From the NCBI GenBank assembly GCA_026713505.1, contig JAPOOH010000306.1, positions 1 through 11,305 of the forward strand: a stretch of DNA of 11,305 bases, in the 5' to 3' direction. Both the position numbers and the translations under genes were made by a program. Positions 1 through 5,809 of this stretch are shown in pieces; the stretch's first letter is position 1; each line of letters begins with the position of its first letter. The notes beneath the pieces are model-generated. The model did not search any database and was not told the origin of the DNA. It saw only the letters and a list, made by a program, of their open reading frames with translations. The stretch comes from Chloroflexota bacterium. GTDB taxonomy: Bacteria > Chloroflexota > Dehalococcoidia > Lucifugimonadales > Australimonadaceae.

Positions 1-192
1 AACGACGACCTGCCGTACATCTTCGCCAACGCTTCCGAGGACAACTTCATGATCGGCTCGGACTACGGCCATTCCGACACCTCCAGCGAACTGGAGGCGC
101 TCAAGTCGCTGAAGTCGAGCGGCCTGCTCGAGCCTCGCGTCGTCGACAAGGTCCTCTCCGACAACCCCGCGCGTCTCTACGGCATCGAGTAG
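1..192 (+). CDS. Amidohydrolase (Amidohydro_2-type), 3' end only
   Basis: The last 63 codons of a gene that begins before the window, read in frame 1 and ending in TAG. The visible part reads NDDLPYIFANASEDNFMIGS, then DYGHSD, and ends with SDNPARLYGIE. The G-S-D-Y-x-H stretch fits the late metal/catalytic Asp motif of amidohydrolase-related (ACMSD-like, Amidohydro_2) TIM-barrel hydrolases. The closing D-N-P-A-R-L-Y-G is the usual C-terminal helix signature of that family. Such enzymes are cytoplasmic metal-dependent hydrolases or decarboxylases of small organic acids; the substrate cannot be told from this fragment. The motif has Gly where many members have Pro (GSDYPH). The family call is fairly secure; anything more specific is not. 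Confidence 0.75.
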   Translation, partial: NDDLPYIFANASEDNFMIGSDYGHSDTSSELEALKSLKSSGLLEPRVVDKVLSDNPARLYGIE

Positions 193-295
193 CGGGCACA
201 GGCCCTGCCATACCGCGCGGAGCGCAGCGGGATGAGGAGTCTCTCACGGAGCGGAGACCTGCGGGGCCCGTAAGGCGTGCCGCGTCAGGCCGCTC
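193..295. other. Convergent intergenic spacer with small dyads, possible dispersed-repeat copy
   Basis: About 100 non-coding bases between two convergent genes. A small GGGC-acag-GCCC hairpin directly follows the amidohydrolase stop (194-205), and GTCTC/GAGAC arms lie further on. There is no T-tract, so I do not call a terminator. The GCGGAGCGCAGCGGGATGAG stretch, followed by GAGTCTC, looks like a degenerate copy of a dispersed intergenic element. Confidence 0.35.
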
Positions 296-898
296 CTAGA
301 AGCAAGGCACGTCGATGCCCGATATGCGCTCGTACGCCTCGGGGTGCGACCACAGGAAGCCGACGTAGTCGTTGATGTTACCGGCTGGCCTGCCATTCGG
401 CCGGGTGCCCGCTGCGCGGGTCAGCTCGCCCACCACAACGCGCGTCGCGTGCAACTGTGCGTCGTAGTGGTCGCGCACCCCGTCGGGGACGTCCATTGCG
501 AGCAAGTGCCGCTCGTAGGCCCGGAACTTCTCTTCCAGCTCTGAGAAGGTAGCCGTCGAGACATTGAAGCTTGGTTTGCCTGCACAGATCTCCTCGATGT
601 ACTGCGCGATGAGGTCCGGCGTGGGCGTCGGTTCCGGCGTGGGAGTGGGCGTTGGGGTAGCCGTTGGACGCGGCGTCGGGGATGGGGGCGTAGGGGTCGC
701 GGTGGGGCGGGGCGTCGCTGTCGCGGCCTGTGTAGGCGTTGGCGTTGGGGCAGGGGGCGCCGGGGTCCAGGTCGGTTCCGGGGTCGGCGTCCACGTGGGT
801 TCGGGCGTCCACGTCGGCACGGGGGTCGCGGTGGGAGGAGACGAACACGCCGCCAGCACAACTGGCAGCAGGAGCAGTGTCAGGACAAGCGAGCGAAT
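296..898 (-). CDS. Pro-Thr-rich lipoprotein, probable ATT start
   Basis: A 200-residue secreted lipoprotein. With the ATT codon at 898-896 as start, the N-terminus reads MRSLVLTLLLLPVVLAAC: an Arg, a hydrophobic core, and an LAAC lipobox with Cys18. An AGAGGAG ribosome binding site lies 9 nt upstream. The only standard start nearby, GTG at 859, would give MLAAC with no signal peptide and is rejected. Residues about 20-86 are a low-complexity Pro/Thr stalk (repeats such as PTWTPEP, TATPTP), typical of Chloroflexota surface proteins. The remaining roughly 110 residues form an unrecognised, probably helical domain (IAQYIEEICAGKP ... DVPCF) with two Cys that might form a disulfide. It lies 25 bp after the oxidoreductase stop on the same strand, so co-transcription is likely. 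Function unknown. Confidence 0.75.
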   Translation of the reverse strand: MRSLVLTLLLLPVVLAACSSPPTATPVPTWTPEPTWTPTPEPTWTPAPPAPTPTPTQAATATPRPTATPTPPSPTPRPTATPTPTPTPEPTPTPDLIAQYIEEICAGKPSFNVSTATFSELEEKFRAYERHLLAMDVPDGVRDHYDAQLHATRVVVGELTRAAGTRPNGRPAGNINDYVGFLWSHPEAYERISGIDVPCF

Positions 899-923
899 GG
901 CCGGAGTCTCCTCTTGCGAGATT

Positions 924-2057
924 TCACTTGTCGCCGGTGAACCGCGGCATCACCTTTGTGGCAAAGGTTTCCAGGTTCTTCAGCGTCTTGCTCAGCGGGA
1001 TTCCCATGTGGGTGAATTCTACTAGCAGGTAGTCCAGGTGGCATACCTCCTGCAGCTCCTGGATCCTCTCCACCACGTGGTCAGGGGGACCAACCAGAAG
1101 GGTGCGCGGCTCCAGGAAGTCCCAGTCCAGCTTCACGTCCGGGTCCAGGACCTCGTCGGGGTTGGTGAACACCTGCCTGCCCCGGAACGGATCGTTGAAG
1201 ATGAAGGCGGACATGATTCCCGCTTCCGCATCCCGGCGCGCCTCCTCCATCGAAGAGGCGACGTACGTGGAGCGCATGACCGCCTGGTCTTCCCCCAGGC
1301 TGAAGGGTCTCCCGTCCCGTTCAGTCCTGATCTGCGCGTAGAGTTCCATGCGCTGCTTGATCCTGAGGGGTGGGGGCTGCCAGTAGCACGCCTTCAGTCC
1401 AAGTTCCGCTGCAGTCGTTACAGAACGGTCAGTGGAAACGGTCATCCACATCGGTGGGTGAGGCTTCTGGTGGGGTTTCGGCGTCACTCGGAGCCTCGTT
1501 ACCCGGTCCCCATCCTGCCACGCAGGGTTCGACGGATACAGTGGATGGGAGAAGACGGTGTCTTCGGCAGGGAAACTGTAGTTATTCCCGTGGTAGGAGA
1601 AGTACTCGTTGGTCCATATCTCCCGCACGATCTCCACCGTCTCCTGGAACAATTCCCTGTTCTCGCTGTCCTTGCGCGGGTCTGCGTTGGGATGGAACTG
1701 TGGGCCCTCATACGGCCAGATCCCCCTGCCGAAGCCGACCTCCACACGTCCGCCGGTCATGTTGTCCAGGATGGCCAGGTCTTCGGCAAGCCGTATCGGG
1801 TGCCAGTGAGGAGCTATGTTCGCCATCTGCCCGATCCTGATCCTGGATGTCCGCGCCGCGAGGTCTGCGCCGAGCAGGATCGGGTTCGGAAGGTCTCCGG
1901 CCCTGTAGGGGCCGAAGTGATGTTCTCCGAGCCACATCGTCTCGAAGCCCATCTCCTCAGCCAGGATGGTCTGCTGCCTGAGGTTGTTGATCATCTCCTC
2001 GGGGTTGGTGGCTTCCCCGGCGGACGCTGCCACGGTAGTGAATGCCGCGAACCTCAT
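924..2057 (-). CDS. LLM-class flavin-dependent oxidoreductase (luciferase-like monooxygenase)
   Basis: A full-length 377-residue bacterial-luciferase-family TIM barrel. Members use reduced FMN or F420 to oxidise or reduce small organic substrates in the cytoplasm. Family hallmarks are visible: AEEMGFETMWLGEHHF near residues 34-48, the SRIRIGQMANI strand, HPIRLAEDLAILDNMTGGRV followed by EVGFGRG, and a C-terminal LLVGPPDHVVERI segment. Length is normal for the long LLM subfamily. The ATG at 2057 has a GGGAGGGG ribosome binding site 9 nt upstream. It precedes the lipoprotein gene by 25 bp and is divergent from the phosphotriesterase-like gene. An 11-bp dyad, ATACC-C-GGTAT, overlaps the start codon (2056-2066), and a larger inverted repeat lies just upstream. 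Substrate and cofactor (FMN versus F420) cannot be decided from the sequence. Confidence 0.9.
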   Translation of the reverse strand: MRFAAFTTVAASAGEATNPEEMINNLRQQTILAEEMGFETMWLGEHHFGPYRAGDLPNPILLGADLAARTSRIRIGQMANIAPHWHPIRLAEDLAILDNMTGGRVEVGFGRGIWPYEGPQFHPNADPRKDSENRELFQETVEIVREIWTNEYFSYHGNNYSFPAEDTVFSHPLYPSNPAWQDGDRVTRLRVTPKPHQKPHPPMWMTVSTDRSVTTAAELGLKACYWQPPPLRIKQRMELYAQIRTERDGRPFSLGEDQAVMRSTYVASSMEEARRDAEAGIMSAFIFNDPFRGRQVFTNPDEVLDPDVKLDWDFLEPRTLLVGPPDHVVERIQELQEVCHLDYLLVEFTHMGIPLSKTLKNLETFATKVMPRFTGDK

Positions 2058-2081
2058 ACCCGGTATCCCCTCCCTGGTCTC

Positions 2082-2115
2082 AGCTCCCCTTCAGTGATGG
2101 CCACTGCGGGGAGCT
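2082..2115. promoter_or_regulatory. 34-bp nested inverted repeat, possible operator or 5' UTR hairpin
   Basis: Perfect outer arms AGCTCCCC / GGGGAGCT (2082-2089, 2108-2115) enclose perfect inner arms CAGTG / CACTG (2092-2096, 2102-2106) around a 5-nt loop. It sits 24 bp upstream of the oxidoreductase ATG and close to its ribosome binding site, in the divergent region shared with the phosphotriesterase-like gene. It could be a repressor operator or an RNA hairpin in the oxidoreductase leader. No T-tract follows it. Confidence 0.5.
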
Positions 2116-2158
2116 CGACCGTACCATGCCGCATGCTGGAGACGTCGGCGAGTGCCTT

Positions 2159-2187
2159 TTGCTGCCCTTGATGGGCGGTGCTACACT
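2159..2187 (+). promoter_or_regulatory. Candidate promoter for the phosphotriesterase-like gene
   Basis: TTGCTG (2159-2164), a 17-nt spacer, then TACACT (2182-2187) with an extended -10 TG at 2179-2180. Transcription would start near 2194, giving a leader of about 25 nt before the ATG at 2219. Found by eye against the sigma-70 consensus; the -35 match is modest. Confidence 0.4.
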
Positions 2188-2218
2188 CTCGGGCCACCAT
2201 ATTACAGGGAGCGTGCTG

Positions 2219-3271
2219 ATGCCATCGGGTCGGAATCAGGGCTTGGTCCAGACCGTGTTGGGCCTGGTACCTCCGTCGGAATTGGGTCCCACCACGGCCC
2301 ATGAGCACCTCTACATAGACTTCTCATTCATGTATCGGCCCGCCCAGGACTCTGCTCGTGAGGAACTGGCGGATGCGTGCATCGCGCTGGAGAATCTGGG
2401 ATGGATACGGCGCAACTATTACAGCAATCGCTCCAACCTGCAGTTGATGGACCTCGATACAACCATCGGAGAAGTCAACAGGTTCAGCAGCGTTGGCGGC
2501 AGTGCGATCGTGGACGTGACCTCGAGGGGGATCGGACGCAACCCGGAAGCGCTGGCCCGGATATCCCGCGAATCCGGCGTCCACGTGGTCATGGGCGCGG
2601 GCCACTACGTCGCGGCTGTCCATCCGGAAGACATGGACCAGCGGACCGAAGATGACCTGGCGCGGGAGATCATCGTCGACGTCGTTGAGGGCGTCGAGGG
2701 GACCGGCATAAGGGCGGGCATCATCGGGGAGATCGGTTGCTCCTGGCCCTTGGCCCCGAACGAGCGCAAATCCCTGTCGGCCGCAGCGATCGCCCAGCGT
2801 GAAACGGGCGCGGCCATATCGATCCACCCGGGACGGAACCCGGACGCGCCCCTGGAGATACTGGAAGTGCTTTCTAACAGCGGCGCGGACCTGTCGCGGG
2901 TCATCATGGGACATCTGGACCGGACCGTGTTCGAATTCGACGCTCTTCTGAGCATCGCCGCTTCAGGCTGCTACCTGGAATGGGACCTGTTCGGCAACGA
3001 GGGGTCCTACTATCCCCTCGCAGAGATCGATATGCCCAGCGACGCTCAGCGGCTGGGGTTCATCGGCCGTATGGCCGGCGCCGGTTATTCCGACAGGATC
3101 GTCTTCGGCCACGACATCGCCACGAAACACCGGCTTACCACGTACGGCGGGCACGGCTATGGCCACTTCCTGGAGAATGTCGTCCCGAGGATGCGGCGCA
3201 AGGGGTACTCGGAAGACGTCATCCGAGCGATAACTATCGACAACCCGGCCAGGATCCTCGCTTTCGCATAG
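2219..3271 (+). CDS. Phosphotriesterase-family TIM-barrel hydrolase
   Basis: A 350-residue binuclear-metal hydrolase of the phosphotriesterase (PTE/PHP/lactonase) family, of normal length. The start QTVLGLVPPSELGPTTAHEH is diagnostic. Predicted ligands in order: H28 and H30 (HEH), bridging E171 (GIIGEIG), H203 (ISIHPGR), H232 (MGHLDRT) and D299 (VFGHDIATKHR). The bridging residue is Glu, as in the E. coli homology protein PHP, rather than the carboxylated Lys of true phosphotriesterase, so paraoxonase-like activity should not be assumed; a lactonase or ester hydrolase is as likely. The reading frame is open from 2042, but the ATG at 2219 has a GGGAG site 7 nt upstream and places the conserved N-terminus correctly. 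It is divergent from the flavin oxidoreductase, so a shared catabolic pathway is possible but only inferred. Confidence 0.88.
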   Translation: MPSGRNQGLVQTVLGLVPPSELGPTTAHEHLYIDFSFMYRPAQDSAREELADACIALENLGWIRRNYYSNRSNLQLMDLDTTIGEVNRFSSVGGSAIVDVTSRGIGRNPEALARISRESGVHVVMGAGHYVAAVHPEDMDQRTEDDLAREIIVDVVEGVEGTGIRAGIIGEIGCSWPLAPNERKSLSAAAIAQRETGAAISIHPGRNPDAPLEILEVLSNSGADLSRVIMGHLDRTVFEFDALLSIAASGCYLEWDLFGNEGSYYPLAEIDMPSDAQRLGFIGRMAGAGYSDRIVFGHDIATKHRLTTYGGHGYGHFLENVVPRMRRKGYSEDVIRAITIDNPARILAFA

Positions 3272-3347
3272 GGAACTGCCGGCGCCAGCCCCCACAGGTG
3301 AGCACTCCCACGGGTGTTGGAGGGTAGGGGGAGGACACCTCGATGCG
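3272..3347. other. Short convergent spacer with a G-rich tract
   Basis: This 76-bp spacer separates two convergent genes. It holds a G-rich run (3314-3337, three or more G runs separated by short loops) but no clean stem-loop with a T-tract. A two-tetrad quadruplex is conceivable; I do not call a terminator. Confidence 0.3.
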
Positions 3348-3809
3348 CTACAGCCTCCCGGACTCGCGAGGCGCGGGTTTCGGATCGTTGAACGCAGGGA
3401 CGGCGACGCCGAGGCGCTGCAACATCGTGAAGTCGTCGCGGTCGCCCCACTGCTCGACCACCCGCCCGAGCTGGATGCGGTAGACGTCGATGCGCCGCCA
3501 CCACGACATGTTCGCCCTCGGCGACGTGCCCATGCCGACGCCCTGGAACGCACCCGTGAACGACACGCACGCGGCCACACGGTCCTCCGCCGCGATGATG
3601 TCGTCCACCGTGACGTGAATCGACGGGAACGCCGTTCGCGTCATCGTCACCAGCTGCTTGATCGGCTCCGGCCCGAACGGGTCCTCGAGTATGCCCGCGA
3701 TGTGGAGCTCCACGTCCTGCGCGTACATCTCGCTGATCAGGTCTATGCGCCCGTTGTTGTAGACCTCTTCGTACAGGCGCCGGATGAACGCCTTGTTCTC
3801 CTCTGACAT
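3348..3809 (-). CDS. SnoaL-like / ester cyclase family protein
   Basis: A 153-residue cytoplasmic protein of the NTF2-like SnoaL (polyketide-cyclase-like) fold. The start SEENKAFIRRLYEEVYNNGR, followed by IDLISEMYAQDVELH, is the classic N-terminal helix pair. The middle carries VDDIIAAEDRVAACVSFTG, and the end has RIQLGRVVEQWGDRDDF with TMLQRLGV. Length matches the family (about 130-150). The ATG at 3809 has an AGAGGAG site 9 nt upstream. The longer open frame to 3866 would overlap the upstream gene's end and is rejected. Only 4 bp separate it from the stop of the 83-residue gene, so they are almost surely one transcript. The family includes cyclases, isomerases and many proteins of unknown role, so the specific reaction is open. 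Confidence 0.85.
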   Translation of the reverse strand: MSEENKAFIRRLYEEVYNNGRIDLISEMYAQDVELHIAGILEDPFGPEPIKQLVTMTRTAFPSIHVTVDDIIAAEDRVAACVSFTGAFQGVGMGTSPRANMSWWRRIDVYRIQLGRVVEQWGDRDDFTMLQRLGVAVPAFNDPKPAPRESGRL

Positions 3810-3813
3810 CGTG

Positions 3814-4065
3814 TCACGCTCCTCTGGGGGGCTTCGGATTCCACTGTACGGGACATACAACCACATCCGCGCGCTTTACACACTCGCCCAAGAAAGCCGG
3901 GTCTAGCTCTGCGTGACCTCGTGCTCTCGCTGCTTGGTACCACTCTTCTACGGTCATGCCATCACGCAGTGCGTCCCACATGTCCAGCCTAGGTTTACTG
4001 CTGACGCGCAGGGGCCACTCGCGTTGTTTGTACACTACCAAACGCAAGCTGGCGTCCTCTGGCAT
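3814..4065 (-). CDS. Small hypothetical protein (83 aa)
   Basis: I do not recognise this protein. The ATG at 4065 is chosen because a GGAGGAGAG ribosome binding site lies just upstream; the frame is open further to 4128, with no comparable signal. The sequence begins MPEDASLRLVVYKQREWPL and contains the polar segment DALRDGMTVEEWYQAARARG, then ELDPAFLGECVKRADVVV, with three Trp residues and two Cys. It has no signal peptide or membrane segment. The TVEEWYQAARARG part looks like a short amphipathic helix of a small nucleic-acid- or protein-binding domain, but this is a guess. It is translationally adjacent (4 bp) to the SnoaL-like gene. The coding call is supported by the ribosome binding site, the tight operon spacing and a candidate promoter. 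Confidence 0.65.
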   Translation of the reverse strand: MPEDASLRLVVYKQREWPLRVSSKPRLDMWDALRDGMTVEEWYQAARARGHAELDPAFLGECVKRADVVVCPVQWNPKPPRGA

Positions 4066-4095
4066 CGCGCACTCTCCTCCGGTGGGCTGCGGCGC

Positions 4096-4124
4096 ATTGT
4101 TGAGGAGCGGACGCGCAGCGTCAA
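4096..4124 (-). promoter_or_regulatory. Candidate promoter for the 83-aa / SnoaL-like operon
   Basis: On the minus strand, TTGACG (4124-4119), a 17-nt spacer, then AACAAT (4101-4096). The -35 matches five of six and the -10 four of six consensus bases. The start point would lie near 4089, about 24 nt before the ATG at 4065. It stands back to back with the propeller promoter. Confidence 0.4.
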
Positions 4125-4141
4125 GCACAGCACACGGCTGT

Positions 4142-4168
4142 GGACGCGCTGTGCTATAGTGCGCGTCC
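4142..4168 (+). promoter_or_regulatory. Extended -10 promoter enclosed by a perfect inverted repeat
   Basis: TATAGT (4155-4160) matches five of six -10 bases and has an extended TG at 4152-4153. It is enclosed by perfect 8-bp arms GGACGCGC (4142-4149) and GCGCGTCC (4161-4168) with an 11-bp spacer. No good -35 is seen, in line with an extended -10 promoter. A protein bound to the dyad would cover the -10, so repression of the downstream propeller gene is the simple reading. The leader would be about 75 nt. Confidence 0.5.
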
Positions 4169-4186
4169 CCCGCAAGCGCCTTCCTG

Positions 4187-4211
4187 TCAATTTCCGCGCA
4201 GGCGGGAATCT
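4187..4211. repeat. Degenerate dispersed intergenic repeat (TTCCGC...GCGGGAA hairpin)
   Basis: TTTCCGCGCAGGCGGGAATC forms a short hairpin with a bulged G. It matches in form the widely dispersed intergenic repeat whose core is TTCCCGCG...GCGGGAATC, known to me from many genomes. Here it lies in the leader of the propeller gene. It is related in type to the copy at 5871-5901. Confidence 0.45.
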
Positions 4212-4242
4212 CGCAGCCCCGGCAGGGCCAGGAGGCGTCGGA

Positions 4243-5187
4243 ATGCTCACGCTAGGCACGAACGACGGCATCGTCACGCTGGAGAAGAAGAACGGCGCGT
4301 GGGAAGTCGCCGCGAAGGCGCTGCCCGGCGTGCGCGTCGAGGGCGTCTGTGCCACCGACAGCGGCATGATGGCCGCGACGGTGGAAGGCGTATTCGAGAG
4401 CGGGGTGGACCCAGCCGACTGGAAGCAGACCCTTTCCGACGTCGACACGCGCTGCGTCGCAGTCACGCTGGACGGCACGGCCTTCGCTGGCGCGGACAAC
4501 GCGATGCTCTTCCGCAGACGCGCCGCTGAGGAGCAGTTCTCGGAGGTGCAGAGCTTCAAGGACCTACCCACTTACGCCACCTGGACGTTCCCCGTGTCGC
4601 CGCACATGCCGAACATCCGCGCCATGGTCGCTTCGCCGACCCAACCGGCACGCATCTACGTCGGCGTTGAGGTCGGCGGCGTCATGCTCACGGAGGACGG
4701 CGGAGAGACGTGGCAGGAGGCGCGCGAGAGCATCCACCCGGATATCCACGGACTGGCGGCGGCGCCGGACGACGGCGACCACGTCTTCGCGGTGACCGGC
4801 GTCGGCTTCTACCGTTCTCAAGACGCGGCGCGCTCCTGGCAGTCCCGCTGCGATGGTCTCGAAACGATGTACGCCGTCACGCTGGCGAACGACCCCGGTG
4901 ACCGCCAGCGGGTCTATGCCGCGGCCACGCTCGGCAGGCCGCGCAGCTGGAGAACACGCTCCGAAGGCGCAGTGGCCAAGGTCTACCGCAGCGACGACGG
5001 CGGCTCGCAGTGGCGTCCGCTGATGGACGAGGGGCTGGTTGAGTCGGTCGAGGCGCTCGCCGTCGACGCGGACGGCGCGGTCTACGCCGGCACGCACGGC
5101 GGGCAGGTGCTCGCCCGCGCCGCCGACGGCGACGAGTGGAGCGTCATCGCGGACGGACTCGCAGCCGTCAACTGCATCTCCGCATAG
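4243..5187 (+). CDS. Asp-box (BNR/sialidase-type) beta-propeller protein
   Basis: A 314-residue protein built of repeated beta-propeller blades. Three Asp-box motifs (S/T-x-D-x-G-x-x-W) are visible: TEDGGETW (150-157), the degenerate SQDAARSW (192-199) and SDDGGSQW (250-257). Blade strands such as RIYVGVEVGGVMLT, HVFAVTGVGFYRS and AVYAGTHGGQVLA lie next to them. The fold is that of BNR-repeat, Ycf48-like and glycosidase-like proteins. No catalytic sialidase Arg triad is recognisable, and there is no signal peptide, so a cytoplasmic binding or scaffolding role is more likely than secreted hydrolysis. The ATG at 4243 has a GGAGG site 7 nt upstream; the frame is open to 3913, but that part crosses the opposing gene and both promoters. 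Ligand unknown. Confidence 0.8.
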   Translation: MLTLGTNDGIVTLEKKNGAWEVAAKALPGVRVEGVCATDSGMMAATVEGVFESGVDPADWKQTLSDVDTRCVAVTLDGTAFAGADNAMLFRRRAAEEQFSEVQSFKDLPTYATWTFPVSPHMPNIRAMVASPTQPARIYVGVEVGGVMLTEDGGETWQEARESIHPDIHGLAAAPDDGDHVFAVTGVGFYRSQDAARSWQSRCDGLETMYAVTLANDPGDRQRVYAAATLGRPRSWRTRSEGAVAKVYRSDDGGSQWRPLMDEGLVESVEALAVDADGAVYAGTHGGQVLARAADGDEWSVIADGLAAVNCISA

Positions 5188-5375
5188 CCACACTCCGATA
5201 GAGACGAGAAGGGGCGCCCCTCGGGGGTGTCCTTTCTGTTGTGGAGAAGGCCTGGTCGGAGAGTGCAAAGGGCGATGCCCCTCTGCCACGGCCGTAGGCC
5301 GCGGCGTGGGGATGTCCCTCACACGCGTTCTGACGGGTGGGGTGGGTGGGAAGGGCTACGCTGCGGAGGCAGCTG
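5188..5375. other. Convergent intergenic region: inverted repeats and a G-quadruplex motif
   Basis: About 190 non-coding bases between the convergent propeller and VOC genes. Inside are 10-bp arms (5189-5198 with 5256-5265, one mismatch), a GC-rich stem GCGCCCC-tcg-GGGGTGT (5214-5230, including G·T pairs) followed by CCTTTCTGTT, and an 8-bp hairpin CCACGGCC/GGCCGCGG with one mismatch (5286-5304). The 5214-5230 stem may serve as a terminator for the propeller gene, but the T-tract is weak. Open frames crossing here are not convincing. Confidence 0.4.
5335..5350 (+). other. G-quadruplex motif with one-nucleotide loops
   Basis: GGGTGGGGTGGGTGGG: four runs of at least three G, each separated by a single T, the most stable class of parallel quadruplex. 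It lies on the + strand, 148 bp after the propeller stop and 25 bp beyond the stop of the opposing VOC gene. It would form in a + strand read-through RNA or in the template strand of the VOC gene. Confidence 0.7.
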
Positions 5376-5777
5376 CTAGGCCCGGCTGCCGCCCGTCGCC
5401 GGGTACAACTGCAGGTTGATCCCGTTCGGGTCCTCGAAGTAGATGGTCTTCTGACCCTGGCGCTGCGTGACGTACACCTCGACGCCCCGCGCCTCTAACC
5501 GCGACTCCGCCTCGTCGATGAACTCCGGCGTCGCCGTCACGGCGAGGTGGTTCAGCGCGCCGATCGTGTCGCGGGAAGTCCCGCCGGCGCCCGGCGAGCC
5601 CTCGAAGAAGTCGAGCGTTCCCTCGCCTCCGAGGTCGAACGAGTAGTGCTTGTGCCCCGGCTCGTCGTTCACGATCTTGCGCACGGTCACGTCCAGTACT
5701 TCACCGTAGAAGCTGGCGGTCTCCGCCATGTCCTTCGCTATCGCCGCCACATGGTTCACGCCGCTGATGCCGCCCAT
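5376..5777 (-). CDS. VOC (glyoxalase/dioxygenase superfamily) protein
   Basis: A 133-residue single-domain vicinal-oxygen-chelate protein with two beta-alpha-beta-beta-beta modules. Module 1 starts GVNHVAAIAKDMAETASFYG (H9 is the usual first metal ligand). Module 2 starts LNHLAVTATPEFIDEAESRL (H77, second ligand) and ends TIYFEDPNGINLQLYPA. At the position that normally carries the third ligand Glu (DPxGxxxE) there is Gln123, so metal binding may be altered or use another residue. The ATG at 5777 has AGGAGG 6 nt upstream. It is divergent from a second VOC gene at 5980, and the two share only family-level similarity by eye. Likely a small cytoplasmic enzyme acting as a dimer: a lyase, isomerase or dioxygenase, or a binding protein. 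Substrate unknown. Confidence 0.85.
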   Translation of the reverse strand: MGGISGVNHVAAIAKDMAETASFYGEVLDVTVRKIVNDEPGHKHYSFDLGGEGTLDFFEGSPGAGGTSRDTIGALNHLAVTATPEFIDEAESRLEARGVEVYVTQRQGQKTIYFEDPNGINLQLYPATGGSRA

Positions 5778-5809
5778 GCTGAACCTCCTGCACTTCGCTT
5801 GCTGCGCCT

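Noticed and set aside
296..859. GTG at 859 as lipoprotein start
   Set aside because: It leaves MLAAC, with no hydrophobic signal core and no ribosome binding site at proper distance.
1038..2171. A 377-codon open frame on the + strand opposite the flavin oxidoreductase
   Set aside because: It mirrors a gene with clear family motifs, has no ribosome binding site, and its product is rich in Arg, His and Pro without recognisable domains, as expected for antisense frames in GC-rich DNA.
2042..2218. N-terminal extension of the phosphotriesterase-like protein to 2042
   Set aside because: It would cross the divergent promoter, the inverted repeat and the neighbouring start codon; the ATG at 2219 has a good ribosome binding site and family-standard N-terminus.
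3314..3337. Full three-tetrad G-quadruplex after the phosphotriesterase-like gene
   Set aside because: Only three runs of three or more G are present, so at best a weaker two-tetrad structure.
4564..5322. A 252-codon minus-strand frame opposite the propeller gene
   Set aside because: Composition typical of an antisense shadow; no family motif, and the + strand frame has three Asp-boxes.
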